From the NCBI RefSeq assembly GCF_050624435.1, contig NC_134539.1:40394001-40458000 (forward strand): a DNA stretch of 64,000 nt. The letters run 5' to 3'. Position 1 is the first letter of the stretch. Each line of letters starts with the position of its first letter. The DNA is from Tenrec ecaudatus. Taxonomy: Eukaryota; Chordata; Mammalia; Afrosoricida; Tenrecidae. Below are positions 34,760-46,036 of this stretch, piece by piece. A program made the translations under genes and the position numbers. The notes under the pieces are model-generated. The model worked only from the letters and a program-made list of their open reading frames with translations. It was not told the origin of the DNA and made no database searches.

Positions 34760-36120
34760 TTAATTTTCCATCTCACATTTATTTATTTTTATTATTTTCC
34801 TTTTATTTGTGGAATATAACACACACAAAGAAAAACATATAGTACTTAGTTGCATAGCCCGTCTCATCCCAGGATGCCCCCACAATATATCAATATCTCA
34901 GGATACCCCCATAATGTGGCTGTTCCTTCATTTTCCTCCCCAGCCACCATCCCTTTTGTATGGAAGCACTTTTCTGGGGTTTTCTCCTTTATAATAATGG
35001 GGTCATGAAATATCTAACTTAATGAGCATGAATAACTTTACTAAGCATAAGATCTTCCAATTTTATCCATGTACCGAGTTCTATGACAGTCATCATTGTT
35101 CTTTTAAAGAGCCATAAAATTCCACTGGGTACCATTGTTTATCCATTCCTCTAAAGATAGGATTATTTTTATTGTTTTAATGGACTCTTGATGTACATAA
35201 ATGTCATCTTTTTCATAAATGTCATATTTTAGAAGTTCCTAGTCCTCTATTGGATTTGTATGATGTATGTTTTTCATCATGTTTGGAAATATATTATTAA
35301 GGTGGTGGTTCTCAACCTTCCTCATGCCATGGCCCTTTAATCCAGTTCCTCACGTTGTGGTGACCTCCCAACCATAAAATTATTTTTGTCACTACTTCAT
35401 CACTGTAATTTTGCTACTGTTATGAATTGGGTGACCCCTGTGAATGGGTCGTTTGAAACCTAAAGGGGTTGCGACCCACAGGTTGAGAGCCACTGCATTA
35501 GGGTCATTATGTTGTCCTTTATTTTTTCATTTTTAATTCTTATGGTTCTAGGGATTTAGACTTAGGTCTTTCTTTTTAAAAAAGTTAATGTCACATCATT
35601 CTGTATGATACATATGTCATATCATTCTGTAGTTCAATCACATCAAGTAGAATTGTACAATTGCTACCACAATTAGTTTCCAGACCTTGGTTCTTATGTC
35701 ATGGCCTTGCTAGATACCCTCAGGATGGGAACACAGAAGATACGGTGGTATAGCAAAATATGGCAAAGACGTTTCACAGTGCCTGGTTATCAGATAAAAT
35801 ACATCCAGGGTCTTAGATTTAGGTGTTTCATCCATCTTGAATTCATGTGGAGATCCAATTTTTCCACCACCGTTTTTTAAAAAAAGATGTCTTTTCCCAC
35901 ATTTAATATGTTGTGATCCTTTATCAAAACTCAAGTGTCTATAGGTGCTTAGTTATAGCTCTAGGCTTTCTGTTTGAATCCATTCATAACCATGTCTATC
36001 ATTTTACCAGTACCAAGCTATTTTGATATCTTTGGCTTTATAATAAGCTTGGAAATCAAGGCATGAGTAGCCTCCTACCTCATTTTTGTTTTTTCATGTA
36101 AATATAATTTTAGTGTGAGG
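34760..36120 (-). mobile_element. Ancient L1M, antisense, with SPIN insert
   Basis: Reversed L1 3' end and ORF2 C-terminus: 'agccataaaattccactggg', 'tttatccattcctctaaaga', 'cttgaattcatgtggagatc', 'taccagtaccaagctatttt' and 'ctttataataagcttggaaa'. Highly diverged, so an old eutherian subfamily. SPIN copy 2 interrupts it at 35,303. Confidence 0.75.
35303..35495 (+). mobile_element. SPIN-type hAT MITE, copy 2
   Basis: 193 bp, left end TGGTGGTTCTCAACCTTCC, right end 'ggttgagagccactg', with 'tgtaattttgctactgttat' inside. Flanking 8-mers TATTAAGG/CATTAGGG agree at 6 of 8, a decayed target duplication. Opposite orientation to copy 1. Confidence 0.9.
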
Positions 36121-36392
36121 TTTCATGCTAACCTGACTATGCATTTGGCTCTGTAGAATATTTGCTATAGTTATTGGTGTCAGGTGGTTCATTTACCTCT
36201 AGAGTTGTTGCTAACTCCCCTCATCCTTTGTCATTTTGGGTTTCCCTAGAGCTATTCTCTAGAGAAAATTGATTATAGATGTTACCTACTCACGTTATTA
36301 TTTTTGAGTCCTGTTGGGTGGGCAGAGTGTGAGGAATGGGAGTTGGTCTATGACCCTCTGTTTCAGACTGAGTCTTCTAGTGGACTCATGTG

Positions 36393-36590
36393 GAGGAGAA
36401 GGAGCACGTGGTACAGGGGCTTAGACACTGAGATGGTAACTGAAGAGTTGGCAGTTCAAAAGCCCCCCAGACTCATCATGGGAGAAAGAGAAGCCAATCT
36501 GCCTTTGTAAATATTTCTCAGTACTTAAACAGTAGTTTCACTTTGTCCTATAGGTTTGGTATGAGTCCAAAGCAAGTATGTGGCAATTAA
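36393..36590 (+). mobile_element. AfroSINE, plus strand
   Basis: Head 'cacgtggtacaggggcttag', then 'gagttggcagttcaaaagcc', 'gggagaaagagaagccaatc', 'tttcactttgtcctataggt' and 'tatgagtccaaagcaagtat'. Confidence 0.8.
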
Positions 36591-37831
36591 TGGGTGTTGA
36601 ACTTCACATTTGTTACTCCAGCGTGCTAGCTCTTTATCCCTCTGCCTCTACTACTTTTCTTGGTATATGTTTCAAAGTGTTTGTTTGAAAGTATAACCCT
36701 GTTTGTGTGTATTTTCCTTTGTTTTATTTTATTTTTCCTATAGGTAAGGTAGCTAAACTATACGGTTCAGGAATGGGGGATAAATTCAGTTTCTCAGATG
36801 CGATAATGCATTTACATAGTATTTTTCCTCATAGTACACTTTTATTATCTATGTTTTTATTATGGATAAAGTTCTGGAGTTAATTCATATGGATTAATCT
36901 TCTACTCTTCCTATCTAAAACAAAAGGAAAATGTTTCTCATATTTTCACCATGATAACCTGGTGTAGAGCTCCTTAAAGGAAAGCTTATGAAGTTGTACC
37001 TTTCTGAGATTCTAGAATTTTCTTACTTCACCTTGCCCATACCAAGGCTATAAAATTACCATTTTATTTTCTTATCAGTTTATGTGTCTTGTGTCTTCTA
37101 CTCAAAGTATGTTGATTCCATCTGTGACTTCCTGAATGTGCCTGTCTTACATGACTTCAGGACCACCATTTGCCTTACAACTTTGGTTTTCTGATGTGCT
37201 CACAAAAAACTTTGATTTTCATTATGTCCGTTTTTGTAGTTATTGTTCTTGTAATGATGGAGGAAACAACTTCCAATCTCTTTATATGTCAGAGTAAAAA
37301 TTCTGTATATTTTTAATATTAAAGTTGTTAGATAATCTTTGGAAAATTTAGAAATTAAATAACACTGGGGATAAGGCTAAAGTAAGCTTTACACTTTTTA
37401 AAAAATTAAACAATGTTTATAAAAACTATATTTTACAATGGTTTATTATGTCATAGATGGTTTTTACATGTATTTTTAATCATGTTTGACCAAAAGCTGT
37501 TATATTTTCAAATAGTCACATACATATTTGAATATTTTTCTTTCCATTTAATTGATTAAATGGTGATGTTTTGCCAGATGCAAAAATTGACTATAAGAAA
37601 GTCTAATATGCCAGAGAGCAATCATAAAACAGAGCAAGGTCAAGATTCAAAATGATTTGGGGTAGTTTAGACATATAACTTACAATTTGCGAACATAGAT
37701 TTTTCCATATGTGAAGTTAGGTTTTAGTACTATCCATCTGTATTTTAAGGGTTCCTTTAATACTATTTTTTTACAATAAGTAGAAGCATGTCTATAACAA
37801 TGGCTGGAAGAGACGATATATTAAACACTAG
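36591..37831. other. AT-rich DNA, possibly further old antisense L1
   Basis: No gene. The text at 37,080-37,300 resembles decayed antisense L1 3'UTR but I cannot support a family call. Confidence 0.4.
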
Positions 37832-38085
37832 CTAATGTTCATTGATATTTACTATTGGCCAGGAAATATTCTAAGCATTTGGCATGCATTAATTTACCTG
37901 TTTTAACTATCAAATGAAATATGCTTATATCATCATTATTTATTACCAGTATATTTATTATTATTATTCCCATTTTATAATGCAGTAACTGAGGTACAAG
38001 AAAATGAACTGGCATGCTAAGGGTGAAACAACTTGCAATGGATAGAGGTATAATGGATCCACAAGCACTATTCTAACATATTATA
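37832..38085 (-). mobile_element. MIR SINE, antisense
   Basis: Reversed MIR core and 3' region: 'tattggccaggaaatattct', 'taagcatttggcatgcatta', 'cccattttataatgcagtaa' and 'gtgaaacaacttgcaatgg'. An ATT-rich expansion (about 37,935-37,970) replaces the usual 'gtactattatta' block. An ancient mammal-wide element. Confidence 0.85.
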
Positions 38086-41000
38086 CTTCATATCTTTACT
38101 ATAAACCACAACAGCTTAGGCTCTTAGCAATAAGGCTGTTTTAAAGATTTTAAACACATTTTATTAGTCTGTCCATTCCCACTCTAATTTATTTGTAGTT
38201 CATAAAAGAATTTCAATGTATTGACTTAGTAGTATAGCTTAAAAATCTTAAGATGCTTTATTGCCCTTATAGTACACAGAAGTAAACAAAATTTAAAAAT
38301 ATTAAAAGTATTTTTTTAAAGTAACACAGAAATGAGCAAAGTAAAATCTAAACCCTAGTAGTAGAGCAATGCTTCACAAAACTTTTACAACAAAAACTCT
38401 TATCCTTTGCAGTCTTTGTTACGAATTTCCCTTGCTGAGATATAATAACACCACCAATTATCATAAGATGGGACACTCTATAAAGAAACCTAGAAAATGT
38501 TTCTAAGGAGACAAGAATGAAGAAAATGTCTTCAGTGGTCTTATTCTGTGGTGTGTATCTTCTTCCTAAATCTTCCTGAGTTAGCAGGAAACAACGAGCA
38601 TGCATCACTTTTGCTCTGTAGCCAGTCATTCACTGATGTAAGACTTAAGATGCCTTCCGTTACAGTGCACTGCTTTTCTCCCACGTTCTAGAAGTGTTTC
38701 TTTGAAAGCTTTCTCTTTTTTTAACTATTAATTACACACAATGCTGTTTTTCTTTTTTTAAGAAAGGGAAAATATCTGCAGCATTCTTTCCGGAGAAACA
38801 TCTCGTAAAGTGCACGATTAAGAAGAAAGGCGTTCTGAAATACCTTCTTAGTTTCCAGAACTCTGGCAGTTGTCTGTATTGATTTTTATATTAATAAATA
38901 TATTACCTTGTTGACCTTAGGAACTTATATTTCTGTTGACATTAAAATGCAATAAAGGAAGAAAGAGTATGTGACTATAATTTAAAATTAAAAATGTAAT
39001 TTCACAAGAAAATTATTATCACCCAAAGTAGCTCTAGAAACTGCCATTTCCATCTCTGTTTATGATAGAGTACAGAGAAGGCATTGTCTTGCACTCATTG
39101 CCTGTGAGTTTCTGGGGATCAGATGAAGATTTTATAAGTTTAGATATTAATACTATAAACTATGAATTTCCAGGCAGTAGAATTTTAGCCTCAACTATGC
39201 AGCTATGTTATTAACAGAGTTATGGCGACAGTTAAGGGACAAATAAAGTAAAATCTGAGGCAATAAATATGACTTTATGTTCCAATCTCTAGTCAATCCA
39301 TCTGAGAAAGGATTTTAAACTATGTTTCCTGCTCTAGGAAAATGAGGAACGGTGTATGGTACTGATACCTAGTTTAGAGCTCAGTTAGTTGTTAGTCACA
39401 GGACTCTTTATAAGTCATTAAAATGATGTAAATAATTTATTTGACAAATAAACAAGCCTTCACTTCCCATCTCAACTTAAAGCTCATCCAAATTCTCTGA
39501 AATTACAGTAGGAACTGGAATTCATTATTTAAAAGCAACTTGATTATCAGATTTCAAAAATTATTACTGTCCTTTATTGAATGTTGTGAACTAGAAACTG
39601 TAACCCCATTGCGGACTGCAATCCATGGTAATGGTGTCCATGTTTCAGGAGAGATATGTTTCTCTTTCATTGTTAACAAATAGCAATTTAGCGCAAGGTC
39701 ACATGTGCCAATGCTGTTTGTGAAGATGTGGCCTTCCCAAATGACTAGTGGATTTGTTTGGGTTTTTTTCTTAAGTTCTAAACCAAATCCTAGAGCCAGC
39801 TTATACAATTTAATAATCTGGAGGATGAAAGAATGGTGTATCAATAAATGGAGGGTCCTCCTTATGACATAAGCTAGATTATGAAATATATAAAATATTC
39901 AACTTCCCACCCCCCTTTTTTTGGACTTTGTATTTTACTGCATGTCTCCTTCATTTTTAATCAATAAAGAGCAAGTTGTCAAAAAATAGCAATTTAAGGA
40001 AAATAACTTAAGTTTCCAAAAACCATGCCAAAGAGATGCTTGGCTCTGCTTGGTGCCAAACAACTGCATTTATGCTCTTCCCAAAGTGGGTTTTCTTTCT
40101 TATCTTGCAAACCCAGACATGTTACAATGCATGGGCCACTTTCTCTTTAAATTAGGATTACAGATTTTCCAAATAAAAATACAGAAAGCTCATTAAATTC
40201 GAATCAGGCAATAGTGAGCATTTTAGTACAAGTTTATACTCAAGATTGTCGTTATTCTATGATTATCAGAAATTCAAATTTAAATAACTAGCTTGCATTT
40301 TAATTTACAGCCTCAGATGAAGTAGCTTTTATCCCACACTTGAAAAACCAGTCCCATCCTCCTCTTCTTACTGCTCTCGATTGGCTCAATCTCTAAAGTA
40401 GGCTTTATATATATTTTTTGTTTTTAATTAATTAACTCATGTCGCCTTGCTTACCACTTCTACTGAGAGAGCCCACCATGCATCCTCACTGTTCTTATAC
40501 TAGACAATTGCCAGTGTGCCTCACGTGATCAGAGCTCTTTCTCTGACTTCACAGAGTGGGCTTGGAGCCTTACATAAGTGGACAGAATCCCTTGAAGTGA
40601 ATGTCTGTCTAACAACCTGCATTGTGTGCTAATCTCTTCCCCTGGTTTCCTTGTTGAGAATGCATTTTAAGATGCACACATTTCATGTTTAATCCTCTGG
40701 AGACCACTGCGCTTGCTAAGCCACGCTTGTCAGGAGGCCATATCTGAGGTACTGTGTGCTGGATAATTGGTTGCAGTAGATGTTTCCCTACATTCGCCAA
40801 CTGCCTCAGTAAATGGGTTTCCCCCATTGTTTTTCTTACTCATGAAGCCAATTGTGCACAACTTGGGGGCCGGTTAATGGGAACCACTTGTGTACAGCTT
40901 TTTCAAGCCCACTTTCAAAGAGATCAGTTAGCTAGAAATCTCCCAGGGGCAAAATGTTCATGAAAATAGGACATCTTTTTCTTTTGAGAGCCAACGGTTA

Positions 41001-41100
41001 GGTATAATAGCTATTCGTTTGTTTGTTATTTATTTCCAGGTGATATAGAGATGTGTGTGTACACAAACACACACACATACTTGCGTGCCCGCTCACACAT
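38086..41100. other. Repeat-poor 3-kb island
   Basis: I recognise no young transposon and no gene. The longest frames (93 and 96 codons, minus strand, at 38,348-38,629 and 39,554-39,844) have no identifiable domain or splice context. A moderately GC-richer patch at 40,600-40,960 is unclassified. Confidence 0.5.
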
Positions 41101-41632
41101 GGAGGTACCCAAATAAACTGGCATGTTTTTTTCAAAGTTATGTATTTAATTTTTTTTTTTACAAAACAACCTGCCATCTTCAAAAGACTCTCCATTAAAT
41201 TTATTAAATTTTTCAGATGCGATTCCATTCTGGAACACATTTTTCAAACTCATCTGTTTGGATGGCTGGCAGCACCTCCCTCATGTACTTCATCTCTTTT
41301 GCATCTTCCAATCTCTGTCCTTTACGTGCCTCTGCATGCACAGAAACATAAAGAAGTCTTACGGAGTGAGATAAGGTACACGGGGCAAGAGAGGCATTCT
41401 GGGTTTTGCCAAAAACTGACACACTGGGATGCCTTCGTGGGCAGGTGCATTATCATGGTGGCAAAATGAATCCCCCATCTGCCACCAATCAGTCCTTTTT
41501 TGTCACACGCTCTTATGCAATCTTTTCAGAACCTCTTAATAGAAAGCTTGATTCACAGTGTGACATGTTGGAGCAACTCCAAATGCACTGCCCCCCTCAC
41601 TTCACATCTGGTTTGGGGGGTGTCCCATATAT
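41101..41632 (-). mobile_element. mariner relic, minus strand, internally deleted
   Basis: The left end GGAGGTACCCAAATAAACTG is the reversed 3' terminus; it matches the 3' end of the mariner at 48.4 kb ('taaatacgtagctttgaaaa', then a GGGGTACACC-like end). Minus-strand translation gives S-V-F-G-K-T-Q-N-A-S-L-A-P, then A-R-K-G-Q-R-L-E-D-A-K-E-M-K and F-E-K-C-V-P-E-W-N-R-I, the C-terminal part of a mariner transposase. The outer right end is uncertain. Confidence 0.8.
41213..41600 (-). pseudogene. mariner transposase C-terminal relic
   Basis: Transposase of the Tc1/mariner superfamily (DDE/D cut-and-paste enzyme). What remains is the C-terminal third: the block around S-V-F-G-K-T-Q, a degraded region where the last catalytic Asp would lie, an L-E-D-A-K-E-M-K helix and a C-terminal E-W-N-R-I corresponding to the family's conserved Q/E-W block. 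A segment at 41,510-41,560 reads backwards as Q-N-L-L-I-E-S-L-I-H-S, an out-of-frame trace of the middle domain. N-terminal helix-turn-helix regions are absent. Non-functional. Confidence 0.75.
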
Positions 41633-41804
41633 GTGCGTGTGTGTATGTATATGGATATATACACTTTTCAAGTATTTTCAATTGTAAGTTGATTTTGTAT
41701 TCATTTTAGGCTAATTATTTTTCTTCCCAGACTACGTCCAAATATTAATGGTAGTAGTAGTTGTTTTTAGGGGCTGATGACTCAAGTCAGACTCTAAGAG
41801 TCCT

Positions 41805-41886
41805 CCAAACCAAACCATGTCACTGCCAAAAGACGACTTTGACCTTTAGGACAGGGTGGAACTACTCCTGGTAAGTTTCTGAAACT
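41805..41886 (-). mobile_element. AfroSINE 3' part, minus strand (split SINE, left piece)
   Basis: 'ccaaaccaaaccatgtcact', 'acagggtggaactactcctg' and 'gtttctgaaact' are the reversed 3' half of the SINE. The complementary half lies at 42,183-42,285. Confidence 0.7.
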
Positions 41887-42182
41887 GGACATTTTCAATA
41901 TTGGTAGTTTTACCATCAGAAAAAAAGAAATTCATTCTGAAGCAATTTGAACAAAATGTGTAAGAATAGTCAAACATAAAACTGAGCCTCATAATTCCTA
42001 AATTAAATTTTAGTTTATTTTCACTGTTTTTCCCTTTAGGTACTCATGGTTTTTTCCATTTAGGCTATCATGTCAATTACAGTAATACTGATCTGTAATT
42101 TAATGGGATACTATAATCACTGCTATTGAACCATACTTATCCAAAGTCACCCTATTAGACAGAGTTTAACGGCCGCTTCGAA
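41887..42182. other. Unidentified ~296-bp segment splitting a SINE
   Basis: AT-rich sequence between two collinear SINE halves, flanked by TTTCTGAAACT (41,876-41,886) and TTTCTGAGACT (42,183-42,193), 10 of 11 identical. That looks like an insertion with a target duplication, but I recognise no element in it. Confidence 0.45.
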
Positions 42183-42285
42183 TTTCTGAGACTCTCGGTC
42201 TTCACGTGCATGGCTGGCAGGCTTGAACGACTGTCTTGTGATGAGCAGTTCAGAGTGCAGCCCATTATGCCACCAGGGCTTCTTT
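42183..42285 (-). mobile_element. AfroSINE head, minus strand (split SINE, right piece)
   Basis: 'atttctgagactctcggtct', 'gcttgaacgactgtcttgtg' and 'ttatgccaccagggcttc' are the reversed 5' half with the tRNA-like head. Confidence 0.75.
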
Positions 42286-42852
42286 AAAGGAAGCAAAACC
42301 AAACATACAAACATGGGTTCTTCTGGGATGTTGAGGATCCTTACATCAGGGTGGAGGGGATTGAAAATACGATAGTAAAGCTTCCAATATCATTCATGTC
42401 TCATGCAATCAAGGATTGCCACTGCTTTGGGGGGAAATTCCCTCTCCTGCTGTCAGTTTGCCTGCTTCAGAGAGACTTAGAACTCTGAGGAAACACCATG
42501 TGTGCATGCGGTGGTTTTTGTTTGACCACTACCGTGTGACCCGAATACCAGCTGCTGTTTGCAATTGCTGGCCACAGCTTCACCAAAATGCTCGGCCACC
42601 TTCTATCTGAGAAATGAGTGGTATCCGTTGGACTATTTGTGTGGTTTTAGGCTCTCTCTGCACTTCACCCCACCTGCCTGCAGGGCTGCACTGTTGGAAA
42701 GCATTCCTCTTGAGAGAAGCTCTGTCATCCACATAGTGGCAAAAGTATCTTACGATGTGGCTACAGCATCGAGCATTAAATTCAGTTATCAGCAAAGTAA
42801 AGAACAGCGGACAAAACGAATATGATGCAATAAATTCTTATATATGTTGGTC
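42286..42852. other. Unclassified, higher GC, no gene
   Basis: GC is higher than in surrounding DNA and CpG is modestly present. Frames of 64-88 codons have no recognisable domain. Confidence 0.4.
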
Positions 42853-43290
42853 TGCTGTTGTTGTCAGGTGCTCTCCAGTCTGTTCCAGTCCATGTACATA
42901 TTCTGCACCGAAGAAGGAAACACCCTCCACGCCTGTGCCACATTCGCAGTTGTTGTGACGGCTGAGCGCAGAGTTGTGGCCACGGTGTCCCTCCTCTCCT
43001 CTGCTGCCCCTCTACTTTTCCCAACAGGATGTCCTTCTCCAGGGACTTAGCTTTCTGCCCGTGTCCAAAGTATCTAAGACTGTCTGACCCTCCTTGCCTC
43101 TCAGGAGCCCTCTGGCCACATTTCTTGCAAGACAGAGTTGATCCTCTTAGCAGTCCATAGGACCCTCAACCGTCTTCTCCAGCCCACATTTCAAAGGCAT
43201 CCATTCCTCTTCAGTCCTCTGTAGTCAATGTCCACCTTTCAGATGGATGTGCGTTCAATGAAAATATCATGATGGGGTCAGGCACAACCT
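42853..43290 (-). mobile_element. RTE LINE 3' end, antisense
   Basis: 'gctgttgttgtcaggtgctc' (reversed tail), 'atgtccttctccagggactt', 'ttggcagtccatagg'-like and 'tttcaaaggcatccattcct' match the RTE 3' region. Notably GC-rich compared with other copies. Confidence 0.8.
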
Positions 43291-43681
43291 ACTCCACCAC
43301 TTGGCTGTCAGTTGGTCTCACTGTGGTGGCTTGTGGGTCACTGGGATGCTGGGAGCTTTGTCGCTTTGATTGCAAATGCCAGCAGGGTCACCCAAGGTGA
43401 ACAGTTTCAGTGGAACTTCCAGACCAGGAACAGACGACAAAGAAGGATTTGCTTCCTCATTTCGGTGAAGGAGTCACAGAAAACTTTACGAATAGAAAAC
43501 TTTTTATGTTCTTGTAGAATCAAAATATCTGAATAGCCATGGCTACTTTCCACAAATTAAAAAACAAAATCCATGTATGACATAAAGCATGTATCTCTTG
43601 TGTTGTTCTTTTTTTTTTGCAGGTCTCCAACAAAGAGCTTACAGACAGCTCAAATCACTAATATCATCAAATCACTAATAT
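43291..43681. other. No feature; short direct duplication at right
   Basis: No gene. 'tcaaatcactaatat' is directly repeated at about 43,650-43,681, just left of SPIN copy 3. Confidence 0.5.
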
Positions 43682-43872
43682 CAATGGTTCTCAACCTTCC
43701 TAATGCCATGACCCTTTCATACAGTTCCTCATGTTGTGGTGACCCCCAACCATAAATTATTTTTGTTGTTACTTTATAACTGTAATTTTGCTACTGTTAT
43801 GAATCGGGCAACGCCCCTGAAAGGGTCATTCGACCCCCAAAGGAGTCGTGACACACAGGTTGAGAACTGCTG
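43682..43872 (+). mobile_element. SPIN-type hAT MITE, copy 3
   Basis: 191 bp, left end CAATGGTTCTCAACCTTCC, right end 'ggttgagaactgctg', with 'tgtaattttgctactgttat' and 'cgacccccaaaggagtcgtg' inside. Same orientation as copy 2. No convincing 8-bp duplication. Confidence 0.9.
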
Positions 43873-44082
43873 CTCTTATAGGTTTATTTATTTTCTGACA
43901 CATATTTATACCACTTCTTTATTTTAAAAATACACTATTATATTTTTCATTTTCATATTTTATTTTTTCACAATTCAAAATAGCCTTAAATATTTAAACA
44001 TTTCTATTTGACCAATCTTCACTTCAATTTTATCCCCCAGTCAATTTTAATTTTCTGTTCCTTAGAATATTTCTTTTTCTTT

Positions 44083-44935
44083 TTTTAAATTACTTTATTG
44101 GGGCTCATACAGCTCTTATCACAATCCATACATACATCCATTGTGTCACACGCATTGGTACATTTGTTGCCATCAACATTATCAGTATATTTTCTTTCTA
44201 CTTGAGCCCTTGGTATCAACTCATTTCCCCTCCCCCACCCTCTCTCCCTCATGAACCCTTGAAAATGTATACATTATCATTATTATTATTATGCCTCACA
44301 CTGACTGCTGTTTCCAAATTGGATTTTAACATTGGTAAAGTGGGACAATAGCAGGACACCATTGATAAAACTCATATCCTGGCGAAACAGCCACATGGCA
44401 GCCGAAAACCGTCTACCCTAGCTTGTCGTACATTCTTTCCAAAAATCGGGACTTTTTTAAAACGCCGTGAGACAAATTGTAAAAACTCCGGACTGTCCTG
44501 CCAAAGTGGGACGTCTGGTCACCTTCAATCATAGTGCTTGGTTCCTTCTTTCTCACCACCCTCACCATCCCCTTCCCCTCCTACTCTCATTATTGGACCT
44601 GAGGGGTTCATCTGTCTTGGATTCCCTGTGTTTCCATATCTTATCTGTATCAGTGTACATGCTCTGGTTGAGCCAGATTTGTAAGGTAGAATGGGGATCA
44701 TGCTAGTGGCGGGGAAGAAGCATTAAGGAACGAGAGGGAAGTTGTATGTTTTGTAGGTGCTATACTGCACCCTGACTGGCTCATCTCTTCCTTGTAACCT
44801 TTCTGAAAAAGGATGTCCAGTTGTCTACAGATGGGCTTTGGGTCTCCACTTTGTGATCTCCCCCATTCACATTGATACTATTTTTTTGTTCTGGGTCTTT
44901 TATGCCTGATACCTGATCCCTTAATATTATTCTAA
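44083..44935 (-). mobile_element. L1 3'UTR fragment, antisense, carrying a hAT MITE
   Basis: From 'actttattggggctcataca' through 'tcatgaacccttgaaaatgt', interrupted at about 44,309-44,525, then 'ctattggacctgaggggttc'-like text, 'ccctgactggctcatctctt' and 'gcctgatacctgatccctt'. The L1 blocks on both sides of the MITE are collinear. Confidence 0.9.
44309..44525 (-). mobile_element. hAT MITE related to the element at 59.9-61.4 kb
   Basis: The left end has 'ggattttaacattggtaaag', matching the reversed 3' end of the 59.9-kb element; the right end has 'gggacgtctggtcacc', matching its reversed 5' end. Subterminal 'gctagcttgtcgtacattct'-like and 'acaaattgtaaaaactccgg' text also aligns. It is therefore an internal-deletion derivative with both ends and no coding sequence. 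No clear 8-bp duplication. Confidence 0.8.
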
Positions 44936-45145
44936 TTTAGAATATTATCTAATATTAGAATGTTTTTAATGTTCCCTTTAATTTCGTTTAAAAATAGTTT
45001 CAGCAAAATAGATCCACCTGTTGAATTCCTTATGCCTAGAGCAATATTCTAGCAGTAGCAGAGAATAGAGATTTTAATTTAAAAAAGTAAGCCAACCTAA
45101 GTAAACTAGGATATGTTTCTTCATATCTGAAAGTGACTATGTCTT

Positions 45146-46035
45146 GGATCATGATAGTTGGGTGTGAAGAAGCCTCAGAAACCAGAGGAGTATTGTGAGT
45201 TTCATCGGTACTATATATGCCTTGGTTGACTCATCCTTTCCTTGTTACCCTTCTGTGAGGGGACGTCCCACTGCCTACAGTTGGATTTGGGGGTCTCTGC
45301 TCCAAACCCTTCATTCTCAACAATGTGTATTGTATTTGTTTGTTTGTTAGTTTGTTGTCTTTGGCTGCCTGTTAAACTATCCTGTCGACACCTCATGATC
45401 ACACAGACTGATGTACTTCGTCCATGTGGGATTGCTTCTCAGCTAGATGGCTGCTTGTTTAACTTCAAACCTTTAAGACCCCAGATGCTATATCCTTTGA
45501 TAGCCTGGCACCATCTGCTTTCCTCACCACATTTGCTTATGCGCCTGCTTTGTCTTCAGCGATTGTGCCAGGAGGGTGAGCATCACAGAATGCCAGATTG
45601 TTAGGACAAAGTGTTCTTTCATTGAGGCAGGGCTTCAGCAGAGGACTTAAGTTCATCTATTACCTCAGTGTATTGCCATATAAATATATGTATATAGGCC
45701 AATGCCTCATTTTTATGAATTAATGTATTTACATATGTCCATACCTATGTTTATACCTCTAGTCATAGGTTTGCTTCCAAGATGTTTCCTCTGTTTCCTT
45801 TTACCTTCCTCCTGCTCCACCATCATGCTCATCCTTCCTCTGCTTCTTAGTAATTCCTCTCACCTAGATTGCTATTGCTCCGACACCATCAAGATCTCTA
45901 TGTCCTCCTCCTTGTTGATTTTAATTCCCATGTTGTTCCCCTGTCTATGTCGTGGTTTGCTCACTGATCCCTTCCCCTGCCTCCTCTTACCAAGTCCCTC
46001 CTGAAGTATCAGTCCCAATGCTCTGACTTTCACTG
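45146..46035 (-). mobile_element. Twin-primed L1, inverted 5' segment
   Basis: Antisense L1 3'UTR from 'ggatcatgatagttgg' through 'gatcacacagactgatgtac', 'ttgatagcctggcaccatct' and 'caggagggtgagcatcac' to upstream UTR text. It adjoins a sense segment at 46,037 that supplies the L1 3' end missing here. A TGTTTGTTTG-like expansion lies at about 45,330. Confidence 0.85.
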
Positions 46036-46036
46036 C

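Noticed and set aside
37080-37300. Further ancient L1 or exon-like sequence
   Set aside because: Similarity is too weak to name a repeat, and frames are closed with no exon signal.
41053-41469. 138-codon plus-strand frame
   Set aside because: It is the opposite strand of the minus-strand mariner transposase relic.
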